The position numbers and the translations under genes are program-made. Of a stretch of 64,000 nucleotides of DNA, positions 1 to 13,985 are shown in pieces. Positions within the stretch are counted from its first letter, which is position 1; each line of letters begins with the position of its first letter. Where the stretch lies: contig CM041086.1 in assembly GCA_023079485.1 (NCBI GenBank), positions 11,478,401 through 11,542,400 of the forward strand. The letters run 5' to 3'. This stretch comes from Archilochus colubris (lineage: Eukaryota > Chordata > Aves > Apodiformes > Trochilidae). The notes beneath the pieces are model-generated. The model was not told the origin of the DNA and ran no database searches. It was given only the letters and a program-made list of their open reading frames with translations.

Positions 1-317
1 ATGGCAGGAATCCCCTCTAGTTTTACAGCCCAAAATGGAAAAGGTAAGTGGTAATGACCTCCAGCACCTCTGCTTGTGGAGCTGCAGTAGCAAGGTGGCT
101 TGGAAATCCCTACAAACAGGACTGCCCTTCCTTAATGAGCACTGTGAGTTTAATTCCAGGTGTTATCAGCAGTGGGAAGAAGAAAGGAGTAGCCTGTCAA
201 GCAGAGCAGGAATTCCAGGACAGTCATCAGTGCAGCACTTGGCTGAATGCAGAAGGCACCAGTGAGGAATTAGGTGGTCCAACTCCAAAGTCTCTTCAAA
301 AATTCCTGCAGGTTGTA

Positions 318-359
<42 letters not shown>

Positions 360-361
360 TT
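318..361. repeat. T-run and (ATT)n microsatellite
   Basis: A run of T followed by about eleven ATT units. Confidence 0.95.
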
Positions 362-884
362 GGTATGACTCTAAGTCCTCTTAAAACAAACTGCCTGCAG
401 AAGGGGTTAAATAAGCCCTAACCATTGGTTTGGGAAGATCAAGGGCACAGTCCACCCCTTCTTGTTGGTGAGCTTTTTATAAAGGCTCAATTATTGCATA
501 CAATTGCTGGTGTGGACTTTAAAAAGCCTCATCTTTAAGTATTCTCATCTGCTTTAGGAAATGATGGTGAGTGACTGTCCCCTCAGCTGTGAATTATGGT
601 GGGACACTGCGGGGGTTGTGCTAAACATAAAAAACAGTCACCTGGAAACAAATAAAGTCTGAGTAATAGATAAATGCAAATGTACCCCCTGTATACAGAG
701 TGCTGGTGAGTGCTGACATTCAGAGAAGAGGGAATGTGGGGCAGGAGGAGGACGTTGGGCTTTGCAATTCCAGTCCCAATCCATTCTCAGAAGATTAAAG
801 TTTTACACAGCAGTTGTTCTCAGGAAATTTGCTGAATCCTAATATTTAAGATGAAAGAATAATGGATGATTTTAATTCATTATT

Positions 885-904
885 TAAAAAAAAAAAAAAA
901 AAAA
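885..904. repeat. Poly(A) run
   Basis: About 20 consecutive A; no adjoining element recognised. Confidence 0.9.
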
Positions 905-2538
905 GAATTGTCTGATGGTTTTGATTTGCCAGTTCTCACTGCAGAAAAACTTTCCACTGCCTTCAATTATCAGGAAATTGTGTTGACCTCAATAAGGGTT
1001 TTTGCAGAACCAGACCCGTGGCATGAATAGACTGTTCTGCACAGAAAAGCCACTGCATGGAAATGGCATCTTCTTACTCATCACTTCTGCTTCCCGAGGG
1101 CACCCCGAGCTGCTGCAGCTGACTTGAATGACAAAAAATGAGGTTTTGCTGCTTTTTCCTCCTGCAGGAGCTGGTGGAACCAGGCTGAGACCTCCTCAAC
1201 AGCACCGGAGTGGGGGTGAGAACCACCTTGCAGGGGGCTCACACCTCATGCTGGGGACACCCAAGAGTGGGGCATCCCTGGTCCCCCTGTATCAAATCAG
1301 ACACCCCCAGTCCTTTGTCCCCAGAGAGGAGTGACCCCAGAGTTGTCCCCAGACCCCTGTTCCCCTTGTGACAATGAATCAGCCATCATTTTCCCAGTGG
1401 GCTCCACCAGTCCAGGAGCTTGAAGAGCTCTGTTTGACATCCTCCTGATTTATTGCCTTTGTAAAGGTGACCTTAAATATTTTAATGGTAATAATTCTTT
1501 CAAGGGCTTGAATCAGTAAATGTGCTATGTTCATATTTTGGCATTATATACTGTAGGCAATTTAATCCATATAAGCAGTTGCAGTGATATTAACACTGTA
1601 GGCAAACTGATACTAAAGTTTAAATGTCAGAGAGAGTTTTCATATTACATCTAGTGCAAACAAAGCATTTTTTTCTCCAAGTACTGAGGCATAAAATACC
1701 AGGAGATAGTAAAGACAGTGTGTGCCAGTGAATCTGAAGTAAACAGGAGGGGAAATTTATAGTATTTTCAAATATGTACCCTATCCAAGGACTGCTGCAG
1801 CTGCCCAGATCTATAAAATTAGAGATAAGAGAAAAACCTTGTAGCACCACAATAAATGCACCTCCTTCAGGGTAGCTATCTGGATTTCTGTAACTCCTTG
1901 GAGATTTACTATTTCACCTTGGATTTACAACCCCTCTGTGCATACCAGGGATGGCATTTTATATTTTCTCCATCACCCTGCTCATTATTTAATGGCAGGT
2001 CCCAGTTCTAATCACCAGGCAGGGATGTGCTGTCAAACCATCACCCACCCCTTGCAGAAGGGTGCCAGCAGGAAAATGCTGGGATGATCCCACCAGGATG
2101 TATCCTGTGATCCTATGGGAGCTGTGGGGTCAGAGCACCCCAAAGCTCTGGATGGGTTCTTGCACTCCATGAACATCCAAGACTCTGTCTTATTAGGGGA
2201 AAAAAAAAAAAAACAAAACATGGAGTGGTTAAAAGGAGGTGTATTTTAGGGCTTCCAGCTTGTGGTGAGATGCTGGTTGCTGCCTGTGCTGGGGTCAGGG
2301 GTGTCCATGGTTCTTCTAGCCCTGGTCACGTTGACCCCATGGGGACACCAAGTGCTCAGCAGTTCCCAAGTGGTAAAACCTCTGACAAATGGTCAGAAAG
2401 TTTATTGCCCATGTCCTGCTGCTTATAGATCTCATAAACCACTGAGGATAACGAGCCTGGAAAGATGGGCTGGTTGTTAGGATGTTTTCTTGTTAAATAA
2501 CCTGACCTGCTCAGAAATCTCCTGCAGGCATTGCTGGG

Positions 2539-2571
2539 AAAAAAAAAAAAAAAAAAAAAAAAAAAGGGGGG
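2539..2571. repeat. Poly(A) run followed by G-run
   Basis: About 27 A then GGGGGG, 160 bp before the CR1 fragment. Confidence 0.9.
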
Positions 2572-2732
2572 CAGTTGGAGGAAGCAGTACACTAAAAATC
2601 AGAAAAGCAGCAGGTGTGCACGGGAAGTAGGGGATATAAATAATATACCTGTGGTAACACCTTGGCTTCAACCTCTGTGATTTATCTGAGTTGAAGTCAA
2701 GGACACTGAGGGGCTGCAGAGCATTTAGGGAA

Positions 2733-3060
2733 GGGCAATGGAGCTGGGGAAGGGACTGGAGCAGGACTAGGAGCAGCTGAGGGTGTTGATCCTGGAGCAG
2801 AGGAGGCTGAGGACAGACCTCCTGGCTCTCTGCAACCCCCTGAAAGGAGGTTGGAGCCAGGGGGGTCAGGCTCTGCTCCCAAGGAACAAGGGATGGGACA
2901 AGAGGAATGGCCTCAAGTTGTGCCAGGGGAGGTTTGGGTTGGAACCTGGGGACAATTTCTCTCTGGAAGGTGCAGTCCCCATCCCTGGAGGGGCTTCCAG
3001 CCATGGAGATGTGGTGCTGGGGGACATGGGGTGCTGGTGGCCTTGGCAGGGCTGGGCTGA
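2733..3060 (+). mobile_element. CR1 LINE 3' fragment
   Basis: It follows the CR1 3' region in order: a segment like GCAATGGAGCTGGGGAAGG, then TCCTGGAGCAGAGGAGGCTG, CCCCTGAAAGGAGGTTGG, GGGACAAGAGGAATGGCCTC and CATCCCTGGAGGGGCTTCC. The part between the dsDNA homologous to GGATATTAGG and the CCATCCCTGGAGG stretch is shortened. The terminal repeat tail is not clear. 5'-truncated and inactive. Confidence 0.85.
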
Positions 3061-4079
3061 GCCAGCAGCAGTTTCTTCCACATTTCAGGAATCAGGAAGC
3101 TGAAACATGAATAAGGTCTTCCCAGCACTGTAACTGTATCAAGGTGAGCTTTTTTTTTAAAGTTTTGCTCTAGGCTGAAGGATTCATCTGCCCTTCAGAG
3201 CCCCCAGCAGCAGGTGTGACCATTGCCTTTTCTGCTATGGCTCTTGGTTGATCAAGTGACCTGTGCACAACTTGCAAACTGCAAACTCTCCAAAATCAAT
3301 GAGAAAAATGGATGTGCTCAGAATTTCAGTCTCTTGCTGATGGGGAGCCAAGATCTGTAATTAATATCCAAATCTCTGATCAATTTTTCAAGAAAATCAA
3401 ACTGTGAAGATCAGCCTGGGCCTTTGTGTTTCTGCTGTCATCCTGCACTTCCCTTCAGCAGGGTCACACTGCAGAGCTCAGGCTGGGTTTAATTTAAGGT
3501 CCAGTGATAGAGAACCCAATTTTAGTTGCCCCTCTGCAAGATTATTTTTTTTTCAGTCAAAAGCAACTCTTTGCTTTTCTTTGTCCTCCTTAAATTAACA
3601 AACTGTAAGTCAGGGGCTATCATGGGTTTTTCCTCCACAGAGGGTGCTATCTCTGTACCTAAAACACCTATAGGATGCTCGGGGATAAATGCTACTGCCT
3701 CAGTAGATGATCAGCCAATGAACTGTAATAACACTGCATAAAATGATGAATTCTCATAGGCTCAAGGCAAATATAAAATAATTGGAGACTTCATTGTTGT
3801 TTCCATTTTTAACAGGGTACAGTAGCAGGACATTGGTGCACCAAGGGCTGGAGAGCTCAATCTTTATGCATCATCATCATCAAGCAGTGTAACCATGGCC
3901 AGACTTAATTAGGAGGTAAGAGACTGTTAAGTGCTGCCCTACCAAGGTGGGAATGCTCCCAGGGATGGGATTCCAGCAGAGATGACCATCCCACAAGGGC
4001 TTCCCTAAAAGGTTGAGGGTAGCTCTACCATCCCCAGGAGGAAAAACCACGGAGGAGAGGACAGAGATGAAGTTCTTGT

Positions 4080-4082
<3 letters not shown>

Positions 4083-4116
<34 letters not shown>

Positions 4117-4129
4117 AGAGAGAAAAAAA
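4083..4129. repeat. Poly(A) run with short (AG)n
   Basis: About 30 A followed by GAGAGAGAGA and a further A-run. Confidence 0.92.
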
Positions 4130-4299
4130 GATCACACTTGCCATATTGCCTTTTCAGGGTTATAGCCCATTAAGGAGAGAAATGCCATGCAACATGGATT
4201 TTCCATTTGTGCATCCCATATTGTTTTCTGTCACTGGAAGCTTTGATTTTGGGGGGTGTGTGTGGCTTTATGATTTCATCATAACCCTCTTCCCATGGT

Positions 4300-4480
4300 A
4301 GCAGCTCTATTTATATAATATTAATTATGCTATATTACATTATAATTGTATTATAACCAGAAGGTATTATATTATAATTGTGTATTTTAAAATATATCCT
4401 TAATGAGGCTACATTTATATATATAATAATACATAGTATATACATTGTTATATATCTTTTAACTACATGTATATTTAATT
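4300..4480. other. Strongly AT-rich segment
   Basis: Dominated by TATAAT, ATTATA and TATATA words with a near-repeat of TTATAATTGT(A). No coding signal. Confidence 0.6.
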
Positions 4481-7400
4481 TTCTAGGCAGTCTGCAGTCA
4501 ACTTGCTTCACTACTGGACTAAGTTCACTAAAGGAACTGAAGGTAATAATTTATATTTTAAATGTAGCTGCAAAGTCTTGTTGATAAATCTCAGAATAGA
4601 GGGGTATTTTTGTGAGAAATTTGGGGCAGCTGATTCTGAGAAGAGGCTGTGTTCTATTGAAGAGTTTCAGTGGTTCTGGATTGGATGTCTGCACAGCGTG
4701 GGCAGTAGAATATTATTTATAATATTTATCATTTTGGTTATGTCAGCTTTAAAACTCTCATCACAGCCCACATTTGGGGTTTCCACATCACGATGCTGAC
4801 AGGGGTGTGAACCCCCAGACAGATAGTGGCCCTGTCAAATACCTAAAGGTGTCTTAAGAGCTGGACCTTGCAGAAGGGTTTTCTGTACTTTTATTCTCTA
4901 ATTCTCTTTTTCCAGTCCCCTCTTTCCTGGTTTATTTCACTACTTTGCTCCTTGCTTGCACCCCCTTGAACTAACACGATTTAATCCACCTCCAGTCCCA
5001 CCACATCCCTGCATCCTGCTTCTGCTTTTCCACTCTTTGACAACAGCTTTTCACCAGCAGCCCTCTTTAAATTCTTCATTTTCTCTAATTCCTCTAAAGG
5101 CACAAAGAGCCTTCAAGTGGGGAGGGAAAGGAGAGCAGCTCTGAATGATCCATATGTTGAAGTGCTGCATTTTCACCGTTTAAATGATAAACTTCCCATC
5201 AAATATCCACAAACCTCCATTCCCCACTCCCACCCAATGATCTATTGGCCAGAGGCACATCCATTGTTTTAATTTATTTTGGAGCCAAGGTGCTTTCCTG
5301 CCGAGTTTGAATAAGCTCACTGGGTACCCAGCAGATGTTCAATAAAAGAGACTTCACTGAATATGACACAGGGAAGAGGAGGAAGGAAAGAAAATTCCAG
5401 GGTGCATGGATTCCTGGTGCATCACACAACGAGCCACAGTTTGAATCAGAGCCTTTTTATGGAGGGAGCAGGAATGAAACAGAAGGGCTGGGGATGTCTG
5501 GGGAGAAGGTAACATCCCCAACATTGCTCGTGGTGGAATTAACTTGGGTGAACCCACTGTGCCCTGCAGCAGCATGATGGGTTCTGTGGTTGCTAAAACT
5601 CCCATCGTGGAAAAATCCTTTAAAAAAAAAAGAAAAAAAGAAAGAATTCCACTGCACAACCTGGGAGAACGAAAGGGGCCTGCAGGTGGCACAGGGAGGC
5701 ACAGGTTGCTTCCCACCATGGTTTTCCTCTTGTCAGTCTTAAACCAGCCAGGTCTTCTGTCTGCAGGCTTTTCCTGTTCAGGGAGAGGTGGTGGTGAAGG
5801 AGGAGAGCAAAGGCATCCTGATTCATCAGGGGATCAAAGCAGGAATGCTGCCTTTGAGATAAGGCTGGCTCTGCTTTGAAAGGCTTCTCCTTTCTGCAGG
5901 GGGGTTGCAGTAGGATGTCACCCACTGGGGAACATCTCCCTTGGTGGGACACCTCCCCCTGCGAGAGACACAAGAGGAGAAAAGAACCTCCTCTGCCTGC
6001 TCCCACTCAGCTCAACCCTGGGGAAAAAAGGCAAATTTTTGGCTGATTCCATCAAAGTGAGACTTTGGGACTGACCTTCTCCAGACCCAGCCCAGCTCTG
6101 TAGCCAGGCATGAGCAGCATGACTGTGATGTGTTTCCACCTTCTTGGCAGATAATTAGACTCCTTTAACACTGGAAAAATCAAAAAACCAAACCAGAATA
6201 AGCCACTGAAAACTTTGCAAGCACTTAGGGATGTGAGTCCCAAGGCCGGTTTGCTAAGGAAGGTTTAATGTCATTTTAAATCTCACAATTTTGCCATGCT
6301 TGTCCAGAACCAGTTTTGCCTCACTCTGCCTTCCAGTAGCAAGTGTCAAAGTGCTGAAAATATGAAGTTTGGAAGTACTTTTGTGGGCATTTTGGCAAAC
6401 TGTGATGCTGCAGAAGGTGGGCTGGCTCCTGCAGTGCTCTCTGTCCCCATTACTTGGTACTTTTAAAATTCACCCTAATAGTAGTGATCAGGTCCTGGTC
6501 TGCACTGAGAGGCAACCTGCAGGAACAGTGTCAAGCTGCTGTGACTTCCCAGAGAAGATAAAAAAAAAAAATCAGTTTATGCTGAAGGGCAATAAACCAG
6601 TACGTTGTGTTCTCAGCTGTCTCTGTGCTGGTTGAGGAGGGGCCCCAGGATTTGTCACTGCAGAATGGAGAGAGAAGGAAAAGCAGCTGTTGTTGGTGAA
6701 GGATGGGGTTTTAATCATTGAATTATCATTTGTATATTGAAAAATGTGATCAGCATTCTCCAAGACAAGAATTTCTGTCATCTGGGCAGTATTGGGTGAC
6801 TTTGCCTGGGGGTGAGCTCTGCCCACTTGGGTGTCACAGGATGGACTCCAAATATTTCCAGGCAGGAGCAAGAGCTTATTAGGGAACCAGGATCCATCAG
6901 CCTGTAGGCTGTCTGGCTTGAGTCATCTGGTAAAAAGCCTTTGGTGTCTTGGTTTTTATTTCTTTTATATTCACCACATCCACCAACAGGACTTCAAAAC
7001 TCCTGGAGTTAATCAAGAGTTTGACAGCATCCTGGGATTCTGTGTTTACAGCTTCTCTAAGTGGAAATGTGATGAAGATGTTTATTTTTTAATGTAGTTT
7101 TTTTGAGCTAGAGAAGATACTTGCTGGTATCTTAAGTGCACAGAGGAAGGGAACCACTCACTGAGTGGGACAGCATGTAACTGAGGGGTTGTGTTGGTGG
7201 GATGTGCAAGGGGCAGAGAGAATAACACTTGGGAGCAGAAGATTTAAAGAGAAAATTGTAATGATGAAGCCAGTCAAGCTCATTACAGCTCCTGTTTTGA
7301 TTCCATCTTACACACCTGAGTCTCTCACCCACCCAGCCATGGCAGAGGAAGCTCCAGCCTGGGTGTGAACAAAGCCTCTTCTAAAAAGTCTTTGCATTCT

Positions 7401-9138
7401 GAAAAGGAAAAAGTAACTCAGCACTTTCTGGGCTTGTCACTGCCACTGCTGAAGCTTTGCTGCCACTGCTGCTGCTTCTTCCCAGCTCAGAAGAGCTGAA
7501 GAAAATAACAAGGTCCTCAGTGATAACAGGCACCAGACCTAACAGTACCTTTTTTTTTTTTTTTTTATGAAAGAAGCTGGCAAGATGCTCACCTGGAGAT
7601 CCATAAAACTCCTCCTGGGCCTGGCATGGTGGTTGCCTTCCAGCTGAGATGAGAAACTTGTCACAGCTTCACAGCTGAGTTACTTTCTCCCAAATCCACA
7701 GCAAGATTAATTGATTTACCATGGGTATGAAATATTGACCCTTTAATACCAGACTATTTTATATCCCAAATATAGGGATAAAACACATCCCCATATTTTA
7801 TAACCTCAGCACAAGCCACCAGCCACCCAGAACCAAGCAGAGAATCAACAGGAGTTTGCAGCATCAAGTATGATGTCCTGGAGAATAAAAGTAAAGAGCC
7901 TTACTGCATCATTACTATGTGTGAGTACCTACAACCAGGAGCCCCACATCTCCTACTCCAGCTGGTGTTGATGCTGAAGTTTCCAAACCCTGAAGCCTGG
8001 GCAAGAAATATTTTTAAGAAGAGGGATTGACAGTTTTAATAATTCCCAGATCCCAAATGCAAATGAAATGAGCCCTTGATGAGAAAGGTCTGATTACAAA
8101 TAACCTGCAGAGAGATGAAAGTTCGCTTTTCATAGCGGGTTTTTTAAGCCTGCTTCAGACTTTCAAGAAGCTTCAAAAGAAAGGCAAAGACTAGAAAACA
8201 GTTTGATTTAATACTGTTAGATGTGTGAAATAAAATGCTGGACAATAAGAGCTGTAAAACAAGCAACAAGTGCAAATGACTGAAATCAAATGAAAGAGCT
8301 AATTGAAAATAATGGAATTAGGCCCCTTTTTGCTTGTTTTTATTCATCTGTTTTTCATCACTCTTTGCAAGAGCTTTTTTTTTTTTTTTTTTAATCTCCT
8401 TCACTTTGAAGAACAAACTTTCCCTTGCCATAAAAGACAATGATTTTAATCAGTGTCTGAAATGTCATCCCATGGGGCTGGGGATGCTAAATGCCAGTCA
8501 GGAGGAGAAGCTCCAGCAGCAGCAGCAGGACAGCAGAGCACAGGCTTCATCTGGAGAGCTCTCTGATACAACACCCTGATACCAAGGGGTTTTATCTCCT
8601 GTTAGAGTGATCCTCACCACCACCAAAGCTTTGTTTTCCTTCTCGGCAGCCTCAAGAGGAAAAAGGTTTGATTTTTTTCCTGGTGAAGCACACAATGTGG
8701 AGTTAGCAAATTTTAATTGTATATATGTATATTTATTTTTAAAAATTATTTCAAAGTGTGTTTTGAGAGCTGCAGAGAAATGGGGCTCACATTAGACTCT
8801 TTATGTAGTTTTCTTTTCATCAAAAGAGATTTCTCAGTGGGGCTGGGCTGAGGGCAGCCATGCAGAGGGACAGGTTCTGCTCCTGCTCGGATGCCACCAG
8901 CACATGGGACACCAGGTGTCCCAACAAGAATGAGTCTCTCTTTATGGTTTTTCACTCTCCCATTTCTCTTTTCCTCTCCAGAGCCATTGCCATGGCCAGG
9001 CTGACATCTCCTTGCTCTCCTAACTCCAACACACCTCCTCCAGGTTCTCCAGCTGGTTTTGAGCTCCTGATCAGAAATGGCTCAGTAAAGATGCAGCTGC
9101 CTAAAGGGCCCGGGAAGGCCAGAAGTCTGCTGTGCTTA

Positions 9139-9191
9139 AAAAAAAAAACAAACAACAACACAACAAAAAAACAAACAAACAAAAAAACAAC
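9139..9191. repeat. A/C simple repeat, (CAAA)n and (CAA)n
   Basis: A-rich tract with regularly spaced single C. Confidence 0.9.
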
Positions 9192-9787
9192 CCAGAGTTG
9201 GGCAGCATATGGTTGCATCTGCATGGGTTTGTTGCCTTTGGGTGAGGGAATCCACTCAGACCAAAACTCAACCACTTAGAGAGATTTTGTGCAGAAAACC
9301 CACTGCATATCCCTAGCATCTATGTTCAGAAAGATCCCCCTCCTTTTTTTTTTTTTTAATGGATGCTTAGAATTAACATCCCTCTGGTCATCAGAGCCAG
9401 GTGGCACACCAGGGTCATCTGCCCTGTGGATTTAAGGGTTCTTTGTGCTTTACATCATCCTGCATGCAAGCAAACCATGCTGCCCAGCTCATGGACTGCT
9501 TCATTTTACACCTGCCAGAAAAAGAGGGGGGAAAAACCAATTGAGAAAACACCAGAACGATTTCCCCAGCTTGTGGGAAATGGTATTTTTGAAATTAAAT
9601 GATTTCCCCTGGATTCTGCTGCTTCATTAGAGGGAGAAGAGAAGTGGCTGCACTTGGCCAACACTGGGACTGTAGGAAGGGATTGCTGGGGCTACAGAAC
9701 CAAACCCTCCCTGCTCCTTAAGTTTGGTGGAATAGCCAATCAGTCTCAGTGGGGTTGTGAAGGAAAAAGGAATTAATGAAAAGAAGG

Positions 9788-9819
9788 AGGAAAAAAAAAA
9801 AAAGAGGGGGGGGGGGAGA
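9788..9819. repeat. A-run joined to G-run
   Basis: About 13 A, G, A, then about 11 G, within a longer purine stretch from 9,757 to 9,835. Confidence 0.88.
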
Positions 9820-12795
9820 GGAAGGAAGAGGAAAACACCCCAGCAACCTCTGTGCTTTCCCATAATGAAGGGTCTAAAAATTCCCCACTCATTGATGCAA
9901 AGTTACAGTTATTGTTTATCCTCCTTCTACTTCACACAGCTTTCTACAATACTACCATGGAAAAAAAAATGCAAGCAAACAACCAACACATTAGTTAAGA
10001 GACCTTCCATTTTACTTTGGCAGTTCTCGATAATGGAATTTAATTGTGGAAAAAAAGCTGAATAATTTTAGCTGAATGTCATTTGGTTCATTCAAACTGG
10101 GAATCAGGGACATTTTTAACAAAGGTTTTCAAACTTCTTTTGAAATCAGGAAGCTGCTGTGCACAGATAAGGGGAGAGGTTTGAGGATTCTCTATCAGAA
10201 ATTTCAAGGTTTTTTCCATCTGCTTTTTCACATTAACTGGTAATTATCCAGAAAGGCACATAATAGTGCAGAAATGACAGAAGCTGACAAAGGTTTTCCT
10301 AAGATATGTAAATTGTCAGTGATAGGCAAGGTGCAACAGAAAGGCTTTCTACAGCACAATTATTTATGCCAGTTTCATTTGCTTTTAGGTAGCACTGATG
10401 GCACCCGGCACCGCCGCGCTTATCACAGCCCCTCCAACCACCAGCAAGCCAGAGAGGCAGCAAAAACCCAGCTTGAAGGTTGGTGGTCTCCTCCAAAGCT
10501 GTTCTTTTATATCAAATACGTGTGGATAGAGATTTCTGAGGACTCCCTGGTTTGGTGGAACATCCTCCTTCGTTTCTCACCTAAAAAGAAATCGCTGAGT
10601 CGGGAGCCTTCCCACCGAAACACCTTCCAGGTGTTGGCTGAGTTTGGTTTCTGGGGTCACCTTCCTGCCAGCAACGTTGTATGAGAGAGGGGGTGTTAGA
10701 AGAGGCACTTGGCTGGTTGCATGGGGTGTTCATTAGCTCTTCTCCCTGATTGCACATTACATTGGGAGGGGGTTGTTGAAGATGCTCCAACTCCCTTGGC
10801 CAACAGCAGAGCACAGCTCTTCTGTCTGGGAAGTGGGAAATCCACTCCAGGTGTTCTTTTAAAATTCAGGATGGATGGATTTGGGTGCTCTTTGCTTATT
10901 CTCCTTAAAAGAGAAGAGATCTTGTCTCCTTGAACTTCCCAGTCAGTCTCAGGAACTGTCATACATAGGAGCACAAAATACCACCCCTCTGTGGCACGTC
11001 TCTGTGGGCCACCCAGGTGTGCTCCAGATGTTGAGCAGAGTTCTAAATGGGTGCTCTAGGTCTCTGTTACATGAGCTGGGGCATAGAGGGTGGAGGTTTG
11101 ATAAATATCCCCTTTCAAAAGGAGAAGCTGAGTTTCCAAGGCCTTACAGGAGGTTAATTTTTATCTAAGTGAAGTGTCAGGGTTTGTGCTTGGGAGAAAT
11201 TCCTGCCAGCCCCTCGTCATGTTCAGCTCATCCTGGAATTATGGGCTTTAATTAACCTTTTCTGGGAATAAGACTTCATCTGTAACTACATATGGAACAA
11301 GAGGTTATAAGATCTTTAATGGCTTAGAGGACTTCACCTATCAGTCCCTGAGGTAGTGGTACCAGAGGTGTTCTGCTGGTATAATTTTTACATTACCATG
11401 CCAGTGATGTTAAGTTACTCTGATGGGAGGTGTTTCTGTGGGCTTGGGGGGATGGAATTAATCTCCTCTATGGTAATATTAACTTAACTTAATGGGGGCT
11501 GTGAGAAAGTAAACAAGGTTGCAACACAATGGATTTATAGAGAAAAAAAATAAACAACCAAGATTGCATTTGAAAGTCAATGGGCTTTGCCAATAGCTAT
11601 AAAAACCTTGTCTCCTAGCTCAAGTTTTTTTTTGTTTGGTTTGGTTTGGGGTTTTTTTGCAGGTGAGGAGCCTGGAGATCAAATCCATGGAAAAAGCTTC
11701 AGGGTGAAGAGAAAAGGTTTGACCCACCAGAGCAGGTAGGGCTGGGGGAGAAGGGGGAGCCAGCCTGGGTGTTACTTGGTTTTTGCTATTCTGGAGGCTT
11801 TTTGTTTTGAGATAAATTTTACTTTCTGGTGCTTTCAGGCCATAACAAAGAAATAAAAACTTCCCAGAGCTTCTTTAGTTGGTCAGTACCTAGAGGATGG
11901 ATGTCATTACATTGGGATGTGATGTCCTAGCTCCATTTTTATGGGGGAGCTCCACTCTTCCCCTCTTTTCTCCCCCCTTCTGTTATTCCCTAGGGCTCTT
12001 TCCTCTCCTGCCCCTGGCACTGCTGGAAGGACAAAGCCACCAGGTCCACTTGCTGGCACTGGGCTGAAATTTCCCATGTAGGTGTAGCCCCAAACCTTCA
12101 CCTTAGTTTTTGGGTTTCTCCCCTGCATTGCAAGTTCAAGCTAAACTGTCCCACCAACACAAATCAGAATTTTTTATTTTATTTTTTTTTTCAAGTAGGA
12201 CCTGCTATACAATTAATTGAAAAGGGAGGGAAGACCCCAACTTAGTCCCAGAGGAGACTGGAAAAAGATGGGATGGGGAGCAGAGCCCAAATCCAGCTGG
12301 AAATGTATCTGGGGAAGGTGCAGGTTAGTTAAATTAGGTGTCTGGACCAGCACCCTACTGTTGGTATGTTTTTACAGACCATTTAGGATATTAAAAAAAA
12401 TTGCCTGAGTGTTAATTATTTCATTAAACATTCTGGGTTTTCTTTGGGTTTGCATTTTAGATTTTTTTAGGAGTAGTATTTACCCAGCAAAGCTTCAATT
12501 GTGACCATTAAATAATTACAGCAAAACACTCCCTCTACAGCCAGAGAATTATTTACTATATAAATGCTATTCAGCAAATTGGGAATAATGAATCCATCAA
12601 AGGGAAGTGTATACTGCAGGAGAGGTGAAACTCATTGGAGGAATTCAAACATCCTCTTCTTTCAAAAAACCCCTTGTAAGTCCTTGTGCCCAAGCACTGC
12701 CTCCTACAAAACACCCTTCTTGGTTTTCCTGGTTTTAACCAGGGGCTCTGAATTTCAAAGCAGCTTCTGATGTACCCAGAGCAGCAGTGGGAGGT

Positions 12796-12915
12796 TCAGA
12801 GTTGGAAGGGGTCTCTGGAGGGGAATGTGGTTTTCCCTCAGTCCCTTGCTGCTAAGTTTTGGAGTGAGCAGTGCCCCTCCTAGGACATCTCTCCCAGGGA
12901 TGCTGGAAATCAGAA
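12796..12915 (-). mobile_element. Possible degraded CR1 tail
   Basis: It begins GAGTTGGAAGGGGTCTCTGG, like the reverse complement of a CR1 3' end, and includes GTGCCCCTCCTAGGACATCT. It is too diverged for a firm call. Confidence 0.4.
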
Positions 12916-13932
12916 AGTAAATGGGCACTGGGGGATGGCAGGAGCTCTGGATCTTTCTAGGTCATAAAAGGATGAAACAAAAAGCTATGTAAAAAAAAAA
13001 AAAGAATGCTCTAAAATGTCATCTTCCCCTTGACCAAAAGTCTTCTGTGATGACAGAACTCCCCAACACCACGCCCAGAATTCTGTGGGTAAAGGGGAAG
13101 GAATTAGAGCAGGCAAATGGGGGAATGGGGGGCACAGAAATATATTGTCCAGATTCTCTGGGATTCTTTCTGCAGCCTCCTCATACACTTTGAAAGACAA
13201 AACAAAAAATTTTAAAAAGACAGGAGAAAAAATTAAACATATTTCAGACTCATTGAACTGTGCTCACATGAACTTCCACTAAAATTATTCCTATTTAAAT
13301 GAACTTCCCCTGTTTGTAGCTGGAAGGTACTTGTGTCAGATAAAAACTCCATTCTAATAATGCAGAGACTCACCACCACTTAATTAGCATCACAACTCAA
13401 GGCAGACAGAGCAGGGAGGTGAGTGGGGAGGTTTGGCTTGTGCTGCCAGGTGGGATTTTAGGGAGAGATTCTCCCTCCTGCAGCATCCCCATCCCAGAAC
13501 CCACCTGGCACCACCAGGAGCCAAATCACACCTTGGGTTTGACACAGTTTGTGGCAAAAGCAATTCTAATTAACATTATATTAAATATTAAGTCAAGATC
13601 ATAAAATGTTGATTGGTGCTGATTAGCTGAATAATCCCTCATTAGAAATCACTGCACCCTTCACCAGGTACTGCACTGCTTGGCTGATGAGTTGGCTGCT
13701 AAATTAAGTCAGCTTTTTGCCCTGACTTTTTCTATTTAATTTTAGGGCAGGTGAAGAAAAGCCCAAGCTCTGCTTCTGTTCCCCATCTCTTCATCAGCCA
13801 TGGGAAAGCCATGGCCACCTTCCCCTGGAGTAGCTCCCCCCCTCCCCGTCTGCTTGAACTGTGGAAGGTCCAAGATGCAGGAAGGTCCTGGTTTATTGAT
13901 GTCCCTGCTTACTGTAGGGGAGTTGGAGAATA

Positions 13933-13985
13933 ATTACTCTATGATTATTACTCTCTGATTATTACTCTCTGATTTACTCACTCTC
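13933..13985. repeat. Short tandem repeat of about 14 bp
   Basis: Successive copies of a GATTATTACTCTCT-like unit, three to four with small changes. Confidence 0.75.
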